This document shows, in pieces, positions 15,282 through 24,348 of a stretch of 64,000 nucleotides of DNA; position 1 is the first letter of the stretch, and every line of letters starts with the position of its first letter. The notes below the pieces were generated by a model, which had not been told where the DNA came from, searched no databases, and saw only the letters and a list, made by a program, of their open reading frames with translations. Origin of the DNA: Roseococcus suduntuyensis (GTDB taxonomy: Bacteria; Pseudomonadota; Alphaproteobacteria; Acetobacterales; Acetobacteraceae); NCBI RefSeq assembly GCF_014196305.1, contig NZ_JACIDJ010000006.1, positions 1 to 64,000 on the forward strand, read 5' to 3'. The position numbers and the translations under genes are program-made.

Positions 15282-16073
15282 ATGAACGCGACCACCTTGG
15301 AGGATGACGGCTGGACCGTGGCCGGGCGGCGCTTCCGCTCGCGCCTCGTGGTCGGCACGGGGCGTTACAAGTCGCTGGAGGAGACGGCGGCCAGCATCGC
15401 CGCCAGCGGCGCCGAGATGGTGACCGTGGCCGTGCGCCGGGTGAACCTCAGCGACCCGAACGCCCCCATGCTGCAGGACTTCGTTCCGCCCACCCAATAC
15501 ACCTATCTGCCCAACACGGCCGGCTGCCACACCGCGCAGGACGCGGTGCGGACCCTGCGGCTGGCGCGCGAGGCCGGGGGCTGGAACCTGGTCAAGCTGG
15601 AGGTGCTGGGCCCGCCGCCCTTCCTCTACCCGGACATGGCCGCCACCTTCGAGGCCGCTTCTGCCCTGCTGGCCGACAATTTCGAGGTGATGGTCTATTG
15701 CGCCGACGACCCCGTGGCGGCCAAGCGCCTGGAGGAGATGGGCTGTGTCGCCATCATGCCGCTGGGTGCGCCCATCGGCTCCGGAATGGGGGTGGTGAAC
15801 CCCTACATGATCCGCGCCATCAAGGCCCAGGCGAAGGTGCCCGTTCTGGTGGATGCGGGCATCGGCACGGCCAGCGAGGCCGCCTTCGCCATGGAGTTGG
15901 GTTGCGACGCGGTGCTGCTGAACAGCGCCATCGCCCATGCCCAGGACCCGGTGCGGATGGCCGCCGCCATGAAGCATGCGGTGATCGCGGGGCGCCATGC
16001 CTATCTCGCGGGGCGGATGCCGCGCGACTACCGGGCGGACCCGTCCAGCCCCACCACCGGGACCATTCGCTGA
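15282..16073 (+). CDS. thiG: Thiazole synthase ThiG
   Basis: A 263-residue TIM-barrel enzyme that makes the thiazole phosphate of thiamine from deoxyxylulose phosphate, dehydroglycine and ThiS thiocarboxylate. The imine-forming lysine is Lys105 in [10 protein letters not shown]. Other family segments are [37 protein letters not shown] and [13 protein letters not shown]. It follows thiS directly. The glycine oxidase ThiO and ThiC or ThiE are not in the window. Confidence 0.96.
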   Translation: MNATTLEDDGWTVAGRRFRSRLVVGTGRYKSLEETAASIAASGAEMVTVAVRRVNLSDPNAPMLQDFVPPTQYTYLPNTAGCHTAQDAVRTLRLAREAGGWNLVKLEVLGPPPFLYPDMAATFEAASALLADNFEVMVYCADDPVAAKRLEEMGCVAIMPLGAPIGSGMGVVNPYMIRAIKAQAKVPVLVDAGIGTASEAAFAMELGCDAVLLNSAIAHAQDPVRMAAAMKHAVIAGRHAYLAGRMPRDYRADPSSPTTGTIR

Positions 16074-16076
16074 GCT

Positions 16077-17021
16077 TCAGTCCAGCCGGATGTCCTCCTC
16101 GGCGATGATCCGCGCCATCAGCGCGCGTTCCTCCGCCAGGAAGCCTGCGAGATGGGCCGGGCCGCGTGCTTCCGGCTGGAGGCCGATGGCGGCGAGGCGG
16201 GGAGCGATCTCCACCTCACCCATCGCTTCGGCGGCGGCCTCCGCCAGGCGCGCGATCGCCGCCTCCGGCGTGCCCGTCGGCACCAGCAGCGCCACCCAGT
16301 CGCCATGGGCGAAGCCGGGGAGGCCCTGTTCGGCGATGGTCTTCACCTCGGGCAGTGCGGCGGCGCGGGTGGCGGTGGAGACGCCCAGCGCCCGCAGCCG
16401 TCCATCCGCCAGCAGGGGCGCGGCCAAAGCGAGAGAGGTGAAGCCGAAGGGCACATCGCCCCGCAGCATCCCCTGCACCTGGTCCGCGCCACCGCGATAG
16501 GGAACATGCTCGCCCGCGACGCCCGCGCGGCGCAGCAGGGCGGCGGCGGCGATATGGGTGCGCGAGCCCACCCCCACGCTGCCATAGCGCGCATGGCGGG
16601 GGTCGGCCCGCAGCCGCTCGACGAGGGCCGGCAGGTCGCCCACGCCGAAGCCGGGGCGCGCCACCAGCAGCAAAGGCAGGGTGGCCAGTAGCGTCACCGG
16701 CGCCAGGTCCCGCGCATAGTCGAAGCCGAGGCCCCGCATCAGGGCCGGGTTCACCGCCTGGCCGCCGGAATCCAGCAGCAGGGTGCCGCCATCGGGGGCG
16801 GAATGCGCCACATGGCCCGAAGCCACGGCCCCGCCCGCGCCGCTGCGGTTCTCGGGCGTCACTAGCGCGCCGAGCCTCGCCGCCATGCGGGGTGCCAGCA
16901 GCCGGCCCAGGATGTCGGTGGAACCGCCGGGCGGGAAGGCGATGACGAGGCGGATCGTCGTGGGCTGCGCCTGCGCCACGGCCGGCAGCAGCGTCAGCGC
17001 CAGCAGCGCGCGGCGCCTCAT
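16077..17021 (-). CDS. Bug-family tripartite tricarboxylate transporter substrate-binding protein
   Basis: A 314-residue periplasmic receptor with a signal peptide (MRRRALLALTLLPAVAQA, cleavage before QPTTIR). It has the family's FPPGGSTDILGRLLAP segment and the PYRGGADQVQGMLRGD segment. Its ATG overlaps the stop of the upstream beta-lactamase gene (ATGA at 17021-17018), so the two are translationally coupled, an unusual pairing. It is convergent with thiG with three bases between stops. No TctA/TctB genes are present. Confidence 0.9.
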   Translation of the reverse strand: MRRRALLALTLLPAVAQAQPTTIRLVIAFPPGGSTDILGRLLAPRMAARLGALVTPENRSGAGGAVASGHVAHSAPDGGTLLLDSGGQAVNPALMRGLGFDYARDLAPVTLLATLPLLLVARPGFGVGDLPALVERLRADPRHARYGSVGVGSRTHIAAAALLRRAGVAGEHVPYRGGADQVQGMLRGDVPFGFTSLALAAPLLADGRLRALGVSTATRAAALPEVKTIAEQGLPGFAHGDWVALLVPTGTPEAAIARLAEAAAEAMGEVEIAPRLAAIGLQPEARGPAHLAGFLAEERALMARIIAEEDIRLD

Positions 17022-17911
17022 GCGGTGGCGGCCACCACCGCCGCGCCCACTTCCGCCAGCGCCGCGTCGCGCGCCGCCATCGCGGCCGGGCCCTCGGTCA
17101 GGTAGGCGCTGACCAGAATGGGGGGCCGCCCGCCCGGCGGCCAGAGCAGGCCGATGACGGCGCGGCTGTTGAAGCCGCCCGCCCCGGTGCGGTCTCCCGC
17201 CGTCCAACCATCGGGCAGGCTTGCGCGCAGCAGCGGGCCGCCCGTGCGGTTCGCGCGCAACCAGGCCAGCAGCCGGGCGCGGCTGTCCTGCGAGAGCGCA
17301 TCCCCCAGCGTCAGTGCCCGCATCGTGTCCAGCATGGCCAGCGGTGTGGTGGTGTCGCGCGGGTCGCCGGGGCGGCCTTCGTTGAGCGCGGTCTCGATCC
17401 TGTCCAGGCGAGATTGTGTGTCGCCGATGCCGCGCAGGAAGGCGGTCAGCGCCGCCGGGCCGCCCAGCGCGTCGAGCAGCAGGTTGGCGGCGGTGTTGTC
17501 GCTGATGGTCATGCAGGCCTCGGCCAGCGCCCCGACCGTCAGCCCCGGTCCGCCCGCCGCGCCTTCCGTGACCGGTGACCAGGTGACCAGCGCCTCCCGC
17601 CCGAAGGCGATGCGGCGGTCCAGGCTTTCCTGCCCCGCCTCCACCCGCGCCAGCACGGCTCCTGCCAGGGGCAACTTGAAGGTGCTGGTGAGGGGAAAGC
17701 GTTCCTCGCCCCGATGGGCGATGGTCCGCCCCGTGGCGAGGTCCAGCACCCCGGCGCCGAGCCTTCCGCCATGCCGCCGCTCGATGCGGGCGAAGGTCTC
17801 GGGCAGGGTGGCCCAGCCCTGGGCCAGGGCGGGGCGTATGGCCAAGGGGGCGGCCAGGGCCGTGGCCAGCCCCAGCCCCACGGTGCGTCGCGTGATCATG
17901 CGCCGGCCCAT
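17018..17911 (-). CDS. bla: Class A beta-lactamase
   Basis: A 297-residue class A serine beta-lactamase. All active-site motifs are there: Ser76-Thr-Phe-Lys79 (Ambler 70-73), Ser137-Asp-Asn (130-132), Glu173 in ETALN (166) and Arg241-Thr-Gly (234-236). Arg instead of Lys in the last motif is seen in carbenicillin-hydrolysing enzymes. The N-terminus MITRRTVGLGLATALAAP resembles a twin-arginine signal, with likely cleavage after ALA. Two start codons are possible (17911 or 17899). It is probably an intrinsic chromosomal gene; no mobile sequences adjoin it, and its stop overlaps the Bug receptor start. Confidence 0.92.
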   Translation of the reverse strand: MGRRMITRRTVGLGLATALAAPLAIRPALAQGWATLPETFARIERRHGGRLGAGVLDLATGRTIAHRGEERFPLTSTFKLPLAGAVLARVEAGQESLDRRIAFGREALVTWSPVTEGAAGGPGLTVGALAEACMTISDNTAANLLLDALGGPAALTAFLRGIGDTQSRLDRIETALNEGRPGDPRDTTTPLAMLDTMRALTLGDALSQDSRARLLAWLRANRTGGPLLRASLPDGWTAGDRTGAGGFNSRAVIGLLWPPGGRPPILVSAYLTEGPAAMAARDAALAEVGAAVVAATA

Positions 17912-17959
17912 AGACCATCCGGCGCAAGGGCGTAATCGGCTATTCTTGCCGCCGACGCA

Positions 17960-18916
17960 TCAGCCCTCGAGCCGGATGCCCTCGGCCTGGATCAGCGCGC
18001 CCATTTCCTCGCGCCGCTGGCGCAGGAAGGTGGCAAAGGCCTCCGGCCCATGCGCGGCGGGTTCCAGGCCGAGGCTGAGGAAGCGCTGCTGCAGTTCCGG
18101 GTCGTTCATCGCCGCCCGCACCGCGGAAGCCATGCGCGACACCGCTTCGCTTGGCGTGTTGGCCGGCGCGTAGATCGCGTGGAAGTCATAGATGGAGAAG
18201 CCCGCGAAGCCGCTTTCCGCCACGGTCGGCACATCCGGGTAGGCGCGCGCCCGCTGCGGCGTGGAGGCCACCAGCGGCCGGATCGCCCCGTCGCGGATCA
18301 GCCCCGCGATGGTCGGGATGGTGCTGAAGGTGGTGATGGTGTCGCCGCGGCGGATGGAGGTCAGCTGGTCCGCGCCCCCCCGATAGGGCACGTGCGTGGC
18401 CTGGAGCTGCGCCCGGCGCATCAGCAGCGCGCCCGCCAGGTGCGAGCCGGTGCCCACGCCCGAGCTGCCATAGCTGACCTGGCCCGGATTGGCGCGCGCA
18501 TGGGCCACGAAGCCCTGGAAGTCGCGGATGGGGCTGTCCCCGCGCACGATCAGCAGCGCGGGCAGGATGGTGGCCTGCGTCACGGGCGCGAAGGCCGTCG
18601 CGTAGTCGAAGCCGAGGCCGCGCATGAGGTGCGGGTTGGTCGTGGCCCCGCCCGCGTCGAGGGCGAAGGTGCTGCCATCGGCCGGCGCGCTGGCCAGGGC
18701 CGCCATGGCCACCGCGCCATTGGCGCCGCCGCGATTGTCCACCACCACCGTATGGCCAAGATGCCGCTCGATCGCGGGCGCGATGATGCGGCCCAGGATG
18801 TCGGTGGACCCACCCGGCGGGAAGGTGACGAGAAGGCGGGTGACACGCTGCTGCGCGATGGCGGGCGCGGCGAGCAGGCCAGCGCCGGCGATGAGAAGGC
18901 CACGTTTCGTGGGCAT
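17960..18916 (-). CDS. Bug-family tripartite tricarboxylate transporter substrate-binding protein
   Basis: A 318-residue periplasmic receptor (MPTKRGLLIAGAGLLAAPAIA signal, cleavage before QQRVTR). Hallmarks are TFPPGGSTDILGRIIAP, VDNRGGANGAVAM and PYRGGADQLTSIRRGD. It resembles the receptor at 16077-17021 in these segments, suggesting an older duplication on either side of the beta-lactamase gene. The ATG at 18916 has a GGAGGAAA ribosome site. It is divergent from rarA with 72 bases between starts. The ligand is unknown. Confidence 0.9.
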   Translation of the reverse strand: MPTKRGLLIAGAGLLAAPAIAQQRVTRLLVTFPPGGSTDILGRIIAPAIERHLGHTVVVDNRGGANGAVAMAALASAPADGSTFALDAGGATTNPHLMRGLGFDYATAFAPVTQATILPALLIVRGDSPIRDFQGFVAHARANPGQVSYGSSGVGTGSHLAGALLMRRAQLQATHVPYRGGADQLTSIRRGDTITTFSTIPTIAGLIRDGAIRPLVASTPQRARAYPDVPTVAESGFAGFSIYDFHAIYAPANTPSEAVSRMASAVRAAMNDPELQQRFLSLGLEPAAHGPEAFATFLRQRREEMGALIQAEGIRLEG

Positions 18917-18988
18917 CGGTTTCCTCCGGTGTTGATCGGCGTAGGATGCGCCGATGCCCGTCCTTCGCAAGCCTAGTCAGAGCTCACC

Positions 18989-20275
18989 ATGAGCCTCTTC
19001 GCCGGCCAGGCGCCCCGGCCCCTCGCGGACCGGATGCGGCCAGCGCATCTGCATGAGGTGGTGGGGCAGGACCACCTGCTCGGGCCGGAGGGGCCGCTCG
19101 GGCGGATGGTGGCGGCGGGCGCGCTATCGTCGCTCATCCTCTGGGGGCCGCCGGGCACGGGCAAGACCACCATCGCGCGCCTGCTGGCCGAGGTGTCGGA
19201 CCTGCATTTCGAGGCGATCAGCGCCATCCAGTCGGGCGTGGTGGAACTGCGCAAGATCTTCGAGGCGGCGCGGCGCCGGCGCGAAGGCGGGCAGGGCACG
19301 CTGCTGTTCTGCGACGAGATCCATCGCTTCAACCGCGCCCAGCAGGACGCCTTCCTGCCCGTGGTCGAGGACGGCACGGTGACGCTGGTCGGCGCGACAA
19401 CGGAAAACCCCTCCTTCGAACTGAACGGCGCGCTGCTCTCGCGCTGCCGGGTGCTGGTGCTGCGGGCCCTGGACGAGGCGGCACTCGGCGCGCTGGTGGC
19501 GCGGGCGGAGGCGGCGCTGGGCGCACCGCTGCGCCTGACGGACGAAGCGCGTGCCGCCCTGCTTTCACTGGCCGGCGGCGATGGGCGCTACCTGCTGAAC
19601 CTGGTGGAGCAGGTGGCCACCCTGCCGGGCGAGGAGGTGCTGGACCCGGCCGGCCTCGGCCGCGTGCTGCAACGCCGCATGGCCACCCACGACAAGGCGG
19701 GCGACGGCCATTACGACCTGCTGAGCGCCTTCCACAAATCCCTGCGCGGATCGGACGTGCAGGCCGCGCTGTATTACGCCGCGCGGATGATGGTGGGGGG
19801 CGAGGCGCCGGAGGTGGTGTTCCGCCGCCTGCTCTGCGCCGCCAGCGAGGATGTGGGCACGGCCGACCCCCAGGCCATGGTGCAGGTGATTTCCGCCTGG
19901 GACGCCTATGAGCGGGTGGGCTGGCCCGAGGCCAAGCTCTTCATGGCCCAGGCCATTACCTATGTGGCGACGGCGCCCAAGTCCAATGCGGCCTATATGG
20001 GCTTCACCCGGGCGCTCGCGGCCGCCGAGCGCAGCGCGCATCTGCCCCCGCCGCTGTCGGTGCTGAACGCGCCCACGAAGATGATGAAGGAGTTGGGCTA
20101 CCACGCCGGCTACCAGTACGACCACGACGCGCCGGAAGCCTATGCCGGGCAGGATTTCCTGCCCGAAGCGCTGCGCGCCGAAATCTTCTTCACGCCGAAC
20201 GAGCGCGGCTTCGAGCGGGAAATCCGCAAGCGCCTGGACTACTGGGCCGGGCTGAAGGCGCGGCGCGGCGGTTGA
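18989..20275 (+). CDS. rarA: Replication-associated recombination protein A
   Basis: A 428-residue AAA+ ATPase of the RarA/MgsA/WRNIP1 family, which acts at stalled replication forks with SSB. It has Walker A GPPGTGKTT near residue 53, Walker B FCDEIHRFN near 110, the GATTENPSFELN sensor segment, and the C-terminal oligomerisation domain (LPEALRAEIFF, GFEREIRKRLDYW). Length is normal. It is divergent from the Bug gene and convergent with the aldehyde dehydrogenase gene, 19 bases between stops. Confidence 0.96.
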   Translation: MSLFAGQAPRPLADRMRPAHLHEVVGQDHLLGPEGPLGRMVAAGALSSLILWGPPGTGKTTIARLLAEVSDLHFEAISAIQSGVVELRKIFEAARRRREGGQGTLLFCDEIHRFNRAQQDAFLPVVEDGTVTLVGATTENPSFELNGALLSRCRVLVLRALDEAALGALVARAEAALGAPLRLTDEARAALLSLAGGDGRYLLNLVEQVATLPGEEVLDPAGLGRVLQRRMATHDKAGDGHYDLLSAFHKSLRGSDVQAALYYAARMMVGGEAPEVVFRRLLCAASEDVGTADPQAMVQVISAWDAYERVGWPEAKLFMAQAITYVATAPKSNAAYMGFTRALAAAERSAHLPPPLSVLNAPTKMMKELGYHAGYQYDHDAPEAYAGQDFLPEALRAEIFFTPNERGFEREIRKRLDYWAGLKARRGG

Positions 20276-20294
20276 GGCCGCGCCGCACAGCCCA

Positions 20295-21806
20295 TCAGGC
20301 CATGTTCACCATGATGGTCTTCTTGTGCGTGAAGTGCTCCAGCATGGCCTCCAGCGAGGCCTCCTTGCCGAGGCCCGAGGACTTTACGCCGCCATAGGAA
20401 AGGTTCGCCTGCACCACTAGGTTCTGGTTGATCTGCACAAGGCCCGCCTCCAGCCGGTGGGCCAGATCGAGGCCGACCTTGAGGTTGTTCGTCCAGAGGC
20501 TCGCCGCCAGCCCGTATTCGCTGTCATTGGCCTCGGCCAGCACGGCCTCGGCGTCGTCGAAGGGCTGGATGACGGTGACGGGGCCGAAGATCTCCTCGCG
20601 CACCAGGCGGGAATTGCCATCGAGGCCCGTGAAGATCACGGGGCGCAGGAACAGCCCCTTCTTCAGCGCGGGGTCGGTCGGCATGGCGCTGCACTCATGC
20701 GCCTTGGCGCCCGGCGTGCGCTTGCCTTCCTCGATGAAGCCCTGGACCTTCTCGAACTGGCCCTCGCTGATGATGGTGCCGATATCGGTCTTCTCGTCCA
20801 GCGGGTCGCCCATCACCATGGCGTCCACGGCCTTCTTCATCTCGGCCACGAAGGCTTCGAAGATGGGGCGCTCCACATAGATGCGGCTCGCCGCCGTGCA
20901 GCTCTGCCCCTGGCGGGTGAAGCGCATGGAGGTGATGGCGCCGGAGACGGTCTTCTCGAAATCGCAATCCGCGAAGACGATCATGGGCGACTTGCCGCCC
21001 AGCTCCAGCGTGACGGGCACCAGCTTGTCGGCCGCGGCCTTGGCCACGATCTTGCCGGTCTCGACGCTGCCGGTGAAGGTCACCTTCCGCACCTTCGGAT
21101 GCGTGACCAGCGGCGCGCCGCATTCCGGCCCGAAGCCCGAGAGCATGTTGAAGCAGCCCGGCGGCAGGATGCGGTTCATCAGCTCGCAGATGCGCAGCAC
21201 GGTCAGCGGCGCCTCCTCGGCCGACTTCACCACCACCGTGTTGCCGGCCACCAGCGCGGGCGCGATCTTCAGCGCCATCAGCAGCAGCGGCACGTTCCAG
21301 GGGATGATGGCGCCGACCACGCCCAGCGGCTCGCGCACCGTGACCGACAGCACGTTGGGGGCGAAGGGCACGCTCTCGCCCTTCAGCTCGGAACCCAGGC
21401 CGCCGAAGAACTCGAACACATCGGCCACCACGCCCGCTTCCACGCGGCTTTCGGTGCGAAGCGCCTTGCCGGTCTCGAGCGCGATCAGGCGCGAGAGTTC
21501 TTCCTGGTGCGCCTTCAGCAGGGCCGCGCATTGATGCACCAGGGCGCCGCGCTTGCGGGCCGGCACCTTGGCCCATTCCTTCTGGGCGCGGGCGGCATCC
21601 TGCACGGCGGCGTCCACATCGGCGGCGTCACCCTCGGCGGCGCGGGCCACTTCCTCGCCGGTCGCGGGGTTCACCACCGCGAAGGTCTTGCCGGAGCGGG
21701 CCGGCACATAGCGCCCGCCGATGAAGTGCAGCCCTGACAGCGCCTTGGCCAGAGCGCGGCAATCCGTGGTGGGGTCGGCCGGGGTGGGGTGCGGCGTGTC
21801 GAGCAT
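20295..21806 (-). CDS. NAD(P)-dependent aldehyde dehydrogenase
   Basis: A 503-residue aldehyde dehydrogenase. Catalytic Cys303 is in GQSCTAASR and the general base Glu268 in LELGGKSP; PWNVPLL (169-175) and FTGSVETGK (244-252) belong to the cofactor site. The protein is cytoplasmic and its aldehyde substrate cannot be named. The ATG at 21806 (MLDTPHPTP) has an AGGAGG-like site 9 bases upstream. The gene is divergent from a PNPOx-like gene. Confidence 0.92.
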   Translation of the reverse strand: MLDTPHPTPADPTTDCRALAKALSGLHFIGGRYVPARSGKTFAVVNPATGEEVARAAEGDAADVDAAVQDAARAQKEWAKVPARKRGALVHQCAALLKAHQEELSRLIALETGKALRTESRVEAGVVADVFEFFGGLGSELKGESVPFAPNVLSVTVREPLGVVGAIIPWNVPLLLMALKIAPALVAGNTVVVKSAEEAPLTVLRICELMNRILPPGCFNMLSGFGPECGAPLVTHPKVRKVTFTGSVETGKIVAKAAADKLVPVTLELGGKSPMIVFADCDFEKTVSGAITSMRFTRQGQSCTAASRIYVERPIFEAFVAEMKKAVDAMVMGDPLDEKTDIGTIISEGQFEKVQGFIEEGKRTPGAKAHECSAMPTDPALKKGLFLRPVIFTGLDGNSRLVREEIFGPVTVIQPFDDAEAVLAEANDSEYGLAASLWTNNLKVGLDLAHRLEAGLVQINQNLVVQANLSYGGVKSSGLGKEASLEAMLEHFTHKKTIMVNMA

Positions 21807-21907
21807 GGGCGAAATCCTCCGTAGGGCGGCGACCATGCGACGGATGGGGGGCGCCGGGCAACCCTGGCGGGCCGCCGCCGTTGCTTGGTCAACAAAGGAG
21901 ACCCCCG

Positions 21908-22411
21908 ATGACCGAGCCCACCACCCCCGATGCCATGTCGCGCGAGAAGGCCCGCGCCCTGTTGGACGATATCCGCATCGTCATGCTGGTCACCCATTCG
22001 CCCGAGGGCGGGCTGCATTCCCGGCCCATGCAGATCGTGGGGCTGGAGGGCAGCACCATCTGGTTCTTCACCGATGTGGACAGCCCGAAATCCATGGAGA
22101 TCGGGCGCGATCACGACGTGCTGGTCGCGGCCTCCTGCCCCGAGCGGAAGGAATACGTCTCGGTGGCCGGCACGGCCCGCGTGGTGCAGGACGTGGCGAA
22201 GCAGGCCGAGCTCTGGACCGAGGATGCCCGCCCCTGGTTCCCGGAAGGCGCCCGCAGCGAGGATCTGGCGCTGATCTCCGTCACCATGCGCTCGGCCGAA
22301 TACTGGGACAGCAAGCCCACGGGCGGCTTCCTGGCCTTCAGCTACATCCAGGCGATGCACGAGGGCGAGGAAGGCGAGGCCCAGCACGGCAAGGCGAAGT
22401 TCGGGGGCTGA
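21908..22411 (+). CDS. Pyridoxamine 5'-phosphate oxidase family protein (general stress protein 26-like)
   Basis: A 167-residue flavin-binding split-barrel protein. It has the MLVTHSPEGGLHSRPM and WFFTDVDSPKSMEI segments and the late SVTMRSAEYWDS segment typical of GSP26-like members of the PNPOx superfamily, whose roles are poorly defined. The ATG at 21908 has a strong AAAGGAGA ribosome site. A 12-bp hairpin 22 bases after the stop could end its transcript. Confidence 0.88.
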   Translation: MTEPTTPDAMSREKARALLDDIRIVMLVTHSPEGGLHSRPMQIVGLEGSTIWFFTDVDSPKSMEIGRDHDVLVAASCPERKEYVSVAGTARVVQDVAKQAELWTEDARPWFPEGARSEDLALISVTMRSAEYWDSKPTGGFLAFSYIQAMHEGEEGEAQHGKAKFGG

Positions 22412-22433
22412 TCGCCCCCCTCTTCAGCCGCGG

Positions 22434-22462
22434 GTGATGGAGAGCCCCGCGCTCTCCATCAC
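22434..22462 (+). terminator. Perfect 12-bp hairpin, probable terminator
   Basis: GTGATGGAGAGC (22434-22445) pairs perfectly with GCTCTCCATCAC (22451-22462) around a 5-base loop. It sits just after the PNPOx-like gene. There is no run of T after it, so a classical intrinsic terminator is not certain. Confidence 0.5.
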
Positions 22463-22549
22463 GCCCCGCCAGGCGCGCTGCGCGCATCGCTGAGATCGCG
22501 GCCCGCGCCACCCGCGGGGCGCGCGCCAACACCTGCAAGCGCGGCTGAT

Positions 22550-22583
22550 TTCGCACTTGCGCCCGCCATGCTGCGAGTGCGAA
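22550..22583 (+). promoter_or_regulatory. Inverted repeat before the P-loop gene
   Basis: TTCGCACT (22550-22557) pairs with AGTGCGAA (22576-22583), extended by GC pairs and one T-G pair. It lies 11 bases upstream of the preferred start (22595) and encloses an alternative ATG (22568) in its loop. It may be an operator or a leader hairpin. Confidence 0.35.
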
Positions 22584-22594
22584 GGGGCCTTCCC

Positions 22595-23146
22595 ATGGCG
22601 GGGGGCATCCACATCACCGGCGCGGCGGGGGCAGGGACCTCGACCCTGGGTGCGCGGCTCGCGCAGCGCCGGGGCTGGGCCTATGCCGAAACGGACGACG
22701 CGCTGTGGCTGCCCACCGAGCCACCCTATGAGGAGCTGCGCCCAGCGCCGGAGCGAATCCCCTTCCTTCGCACCCACATCCCGGAGGGCCAGCCCTATGT
22801 CCTGGCCGGCGCCATATTGGGCTGGGGCGAGGCGCTGACCCCGGAATTCCGCCTTGTGGTGTTTCTCGACACGCCGCGGGAGGTGCGGCTGGCGCGCCTC
22901 AGGCTGCGCGAGGCGGCGCGATTTGGCGCGGCGGTGGCGCCTGGCGGCGCACGGCGGGCGGAATATCTGGAATTCCTGGCCTGGGCCGCCTCCTATGACG
23001 CCGGCACCGAGCCGGGGCGCAGTCGGGCCCGGCATGAGGCCTGGTTCAGCACCCTCCCTTGCCCCCTGCTGCGCCTCGAAGGCACTCTGCCGCCGGATGA
23101 ACTGGTGCGCCGCACGGATGCGGCGCTGGAGAAGATATTCGCATGA
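22595..23146 (+). CDS. P-loop NTPase, adenylate kinase-like
   Basis: A 183-residue protein with an N-terminal Walker A (ITGAAGAGTSTLG, residues 6-18) and an adenylate-kinase-like layout, including an Arg-rich FLDTPREVRLARLRLREAARFG segment that could act as a lid. No substrate can be assigned. I prefer the ATG at 22595, preceded by AAGGGG, over the ATG at 22568 in a hairpin loop. Its stop overlaps the CoA-transferase start (ATGA at 23143-23146), making it the first gene of a coupled trio. Confidence 0.75.
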   Translation: MAGGIHITGAAGAGTSTLGARLAQRRGWAYAETDDALWLPTEPPYEELRPAPERIPFLRTHIPEGQPYVLAGAILGWGEALTPEFRLVVFLDTPREVRLARLRLREAARFGAAVAPGGARRAEYLEFLAWAASYDAGTEPGRSRARHEAWFSTLPCPLLRLEGTLPPDELVRRTDAALEKIFA

Positions 23147-24348
23147 CCACACCCTCCGGCCCGCTCAAGGGGCTTCGCGTGCTCGACCTCACCCGCGTCC
23201 TCGCGGGGCCCACCTGCACCCAGATGCTGGGCGACCTCGGCGCCGAGGTCATCAAGATCGAACGGCCCGAGGCGGGCGACGACACGCGCGGCTTCGCACC
23301 CCCCTTCTGGCCGGAGACGAAGGAGAGCGCCTATTTCCTCGGCGTGAACCGCAACAAGCTCTCGGTCACGGTGGACATCGCCAAGCCCGAGGGCCAGGCG
23401 CTGATCCACAAGCTGCTGGAGCATTGCGACATCCTGGCCGAGAACTTCAAGGTCGGCGCGCTGGCCAAGTATGGCCTGGGCTGGGAGCAGCTGAAGGAGA
23501 AGTATCCCCGCCTGATCTATTGCTCCATCACCGGCTTCGGCCAGACCGGCCCCTATGCGCCGCGCCCGGGCTATGACGCGCTGATCCAGGCGATGGGCGG
23601 TGTGATGTCCTTGACCGGCGAGCCGAACGGGTCGCCGCAGAAGGTGGGCGTGCCGGTGGCCGACCTGTTCGCCGGCCTTTATGGCTGCATCGGCATCCTG
23701 GCCGCGCTGAACCACCGCAACGCCACGGGCGAGGGCCAGCAGATCGACATCGGCATGCTGGACACGCATGTGGCCTGGCTGGCCAACCAGGGCATGAACT
23801 ACATCGCGACCGGCGAGAACCCGCCGCGCCTGGGCAACCAGCACCCCAACATCAGCCCCTACCAGGAATTCCCGACCAAGGACGGCTACATGATCCTGGC
23901 CGTCGGCAACGACCCGACCTTCGAACGCTTCTGCAAGGCCTTCGGCCAGGAGGCGCTGCTGGCCGACCCGCGCTTCGCCACCAACCCCCAGCGCGTGGCC
24001 AACCGCGACCTGGTGACGCAGACGCTGACACCGCTCACCAAGTCCAAGACCACCACCGAGTGGGTGGAGGCGCTGGAGGCGCTGAAGATCGCCTGCGGGC
24101 CGATCAACACGCTGGAGCAGGTGTTCGCGGACCCGCACGTCCAGGCGCGGGGCATGCGGGTGAAGATGCCGCATGCCAGCGGGCAGGAGATCGAGGTGAT
24201 CGCGAACCCCGTGAAGCTCTCGGCCACGCCGCCCGATTACCGCGTGCCGCCACCGGTGCTCGGCCAGCACACCGACAGCGTGCTGCGCGACCTGCTGGGC
24301 ATGAGCGAGGCCGAGGTGGCGGCGCTGAAGGAGAAGGGCATCCTGTGA
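23143..24348 (+). CDS. CaiB/BaiF family (type III) CoA-transferase
   Basis: A 401-residue family III CoA-transferase, which moves CoA between carboxylic acids through an aspartyl-CoA intermediate. The catalytic Asp is Asp174 in VADLFAGLYG. It begins GPLKGLRVLDLTRVLAGP and has GDLGAEVIKIERPEAGDDTR, as usual. The donor and acceptor are unknown. It overlaps the P-loop gene at its start and the hydrolase gene at its end, so the three are probably made together. Confidence 0.93.
   Translation: MTTPSGPLKGLRVLDLTRVLAGPTCTQMLGDLGAEVIKIERPEAGDDTRGFAPPFWPETKESAYFLGVNRNKLSVTVDIAKPEGQALIHKLLEHCDILAENFKVGALAKYGLGWEQLKEKYPRLIYCSITGFGQTGPYAPRPGYDALIQAMGGVMSLTGEPNGSPQKVGVPVADLFAGLYGCIGILAALNHRNATGEGQQIDIGMLDTHVAWLANQGMNYIATGENPPRLGNQHPNISPYQEFPTKDGYMILAVGNDPTFERFCKAFGQEALLADPRFATNPQRVANRDLVTQTLTPLTKSKTTTEWVEALEALKIACGPINTLEQVFADPHVQARGMRVKMPHASGQEIEVIANPVKLSATPPDYRVPPPVLGQHTDSVLRDLLGMSEAEVAALKEKGIL

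Noticed and set aside
17018-17911. Acquired antibiotic resistance gene
   Set aside because: No mobile element, integron or composition change adjoins the beta-lactamase gene; it looks like a resident chromosomal gene.
19124-20125. Minus-strand frames over rarA
   Set aside because: Shadows of a well-recognised gene; no family pattern.
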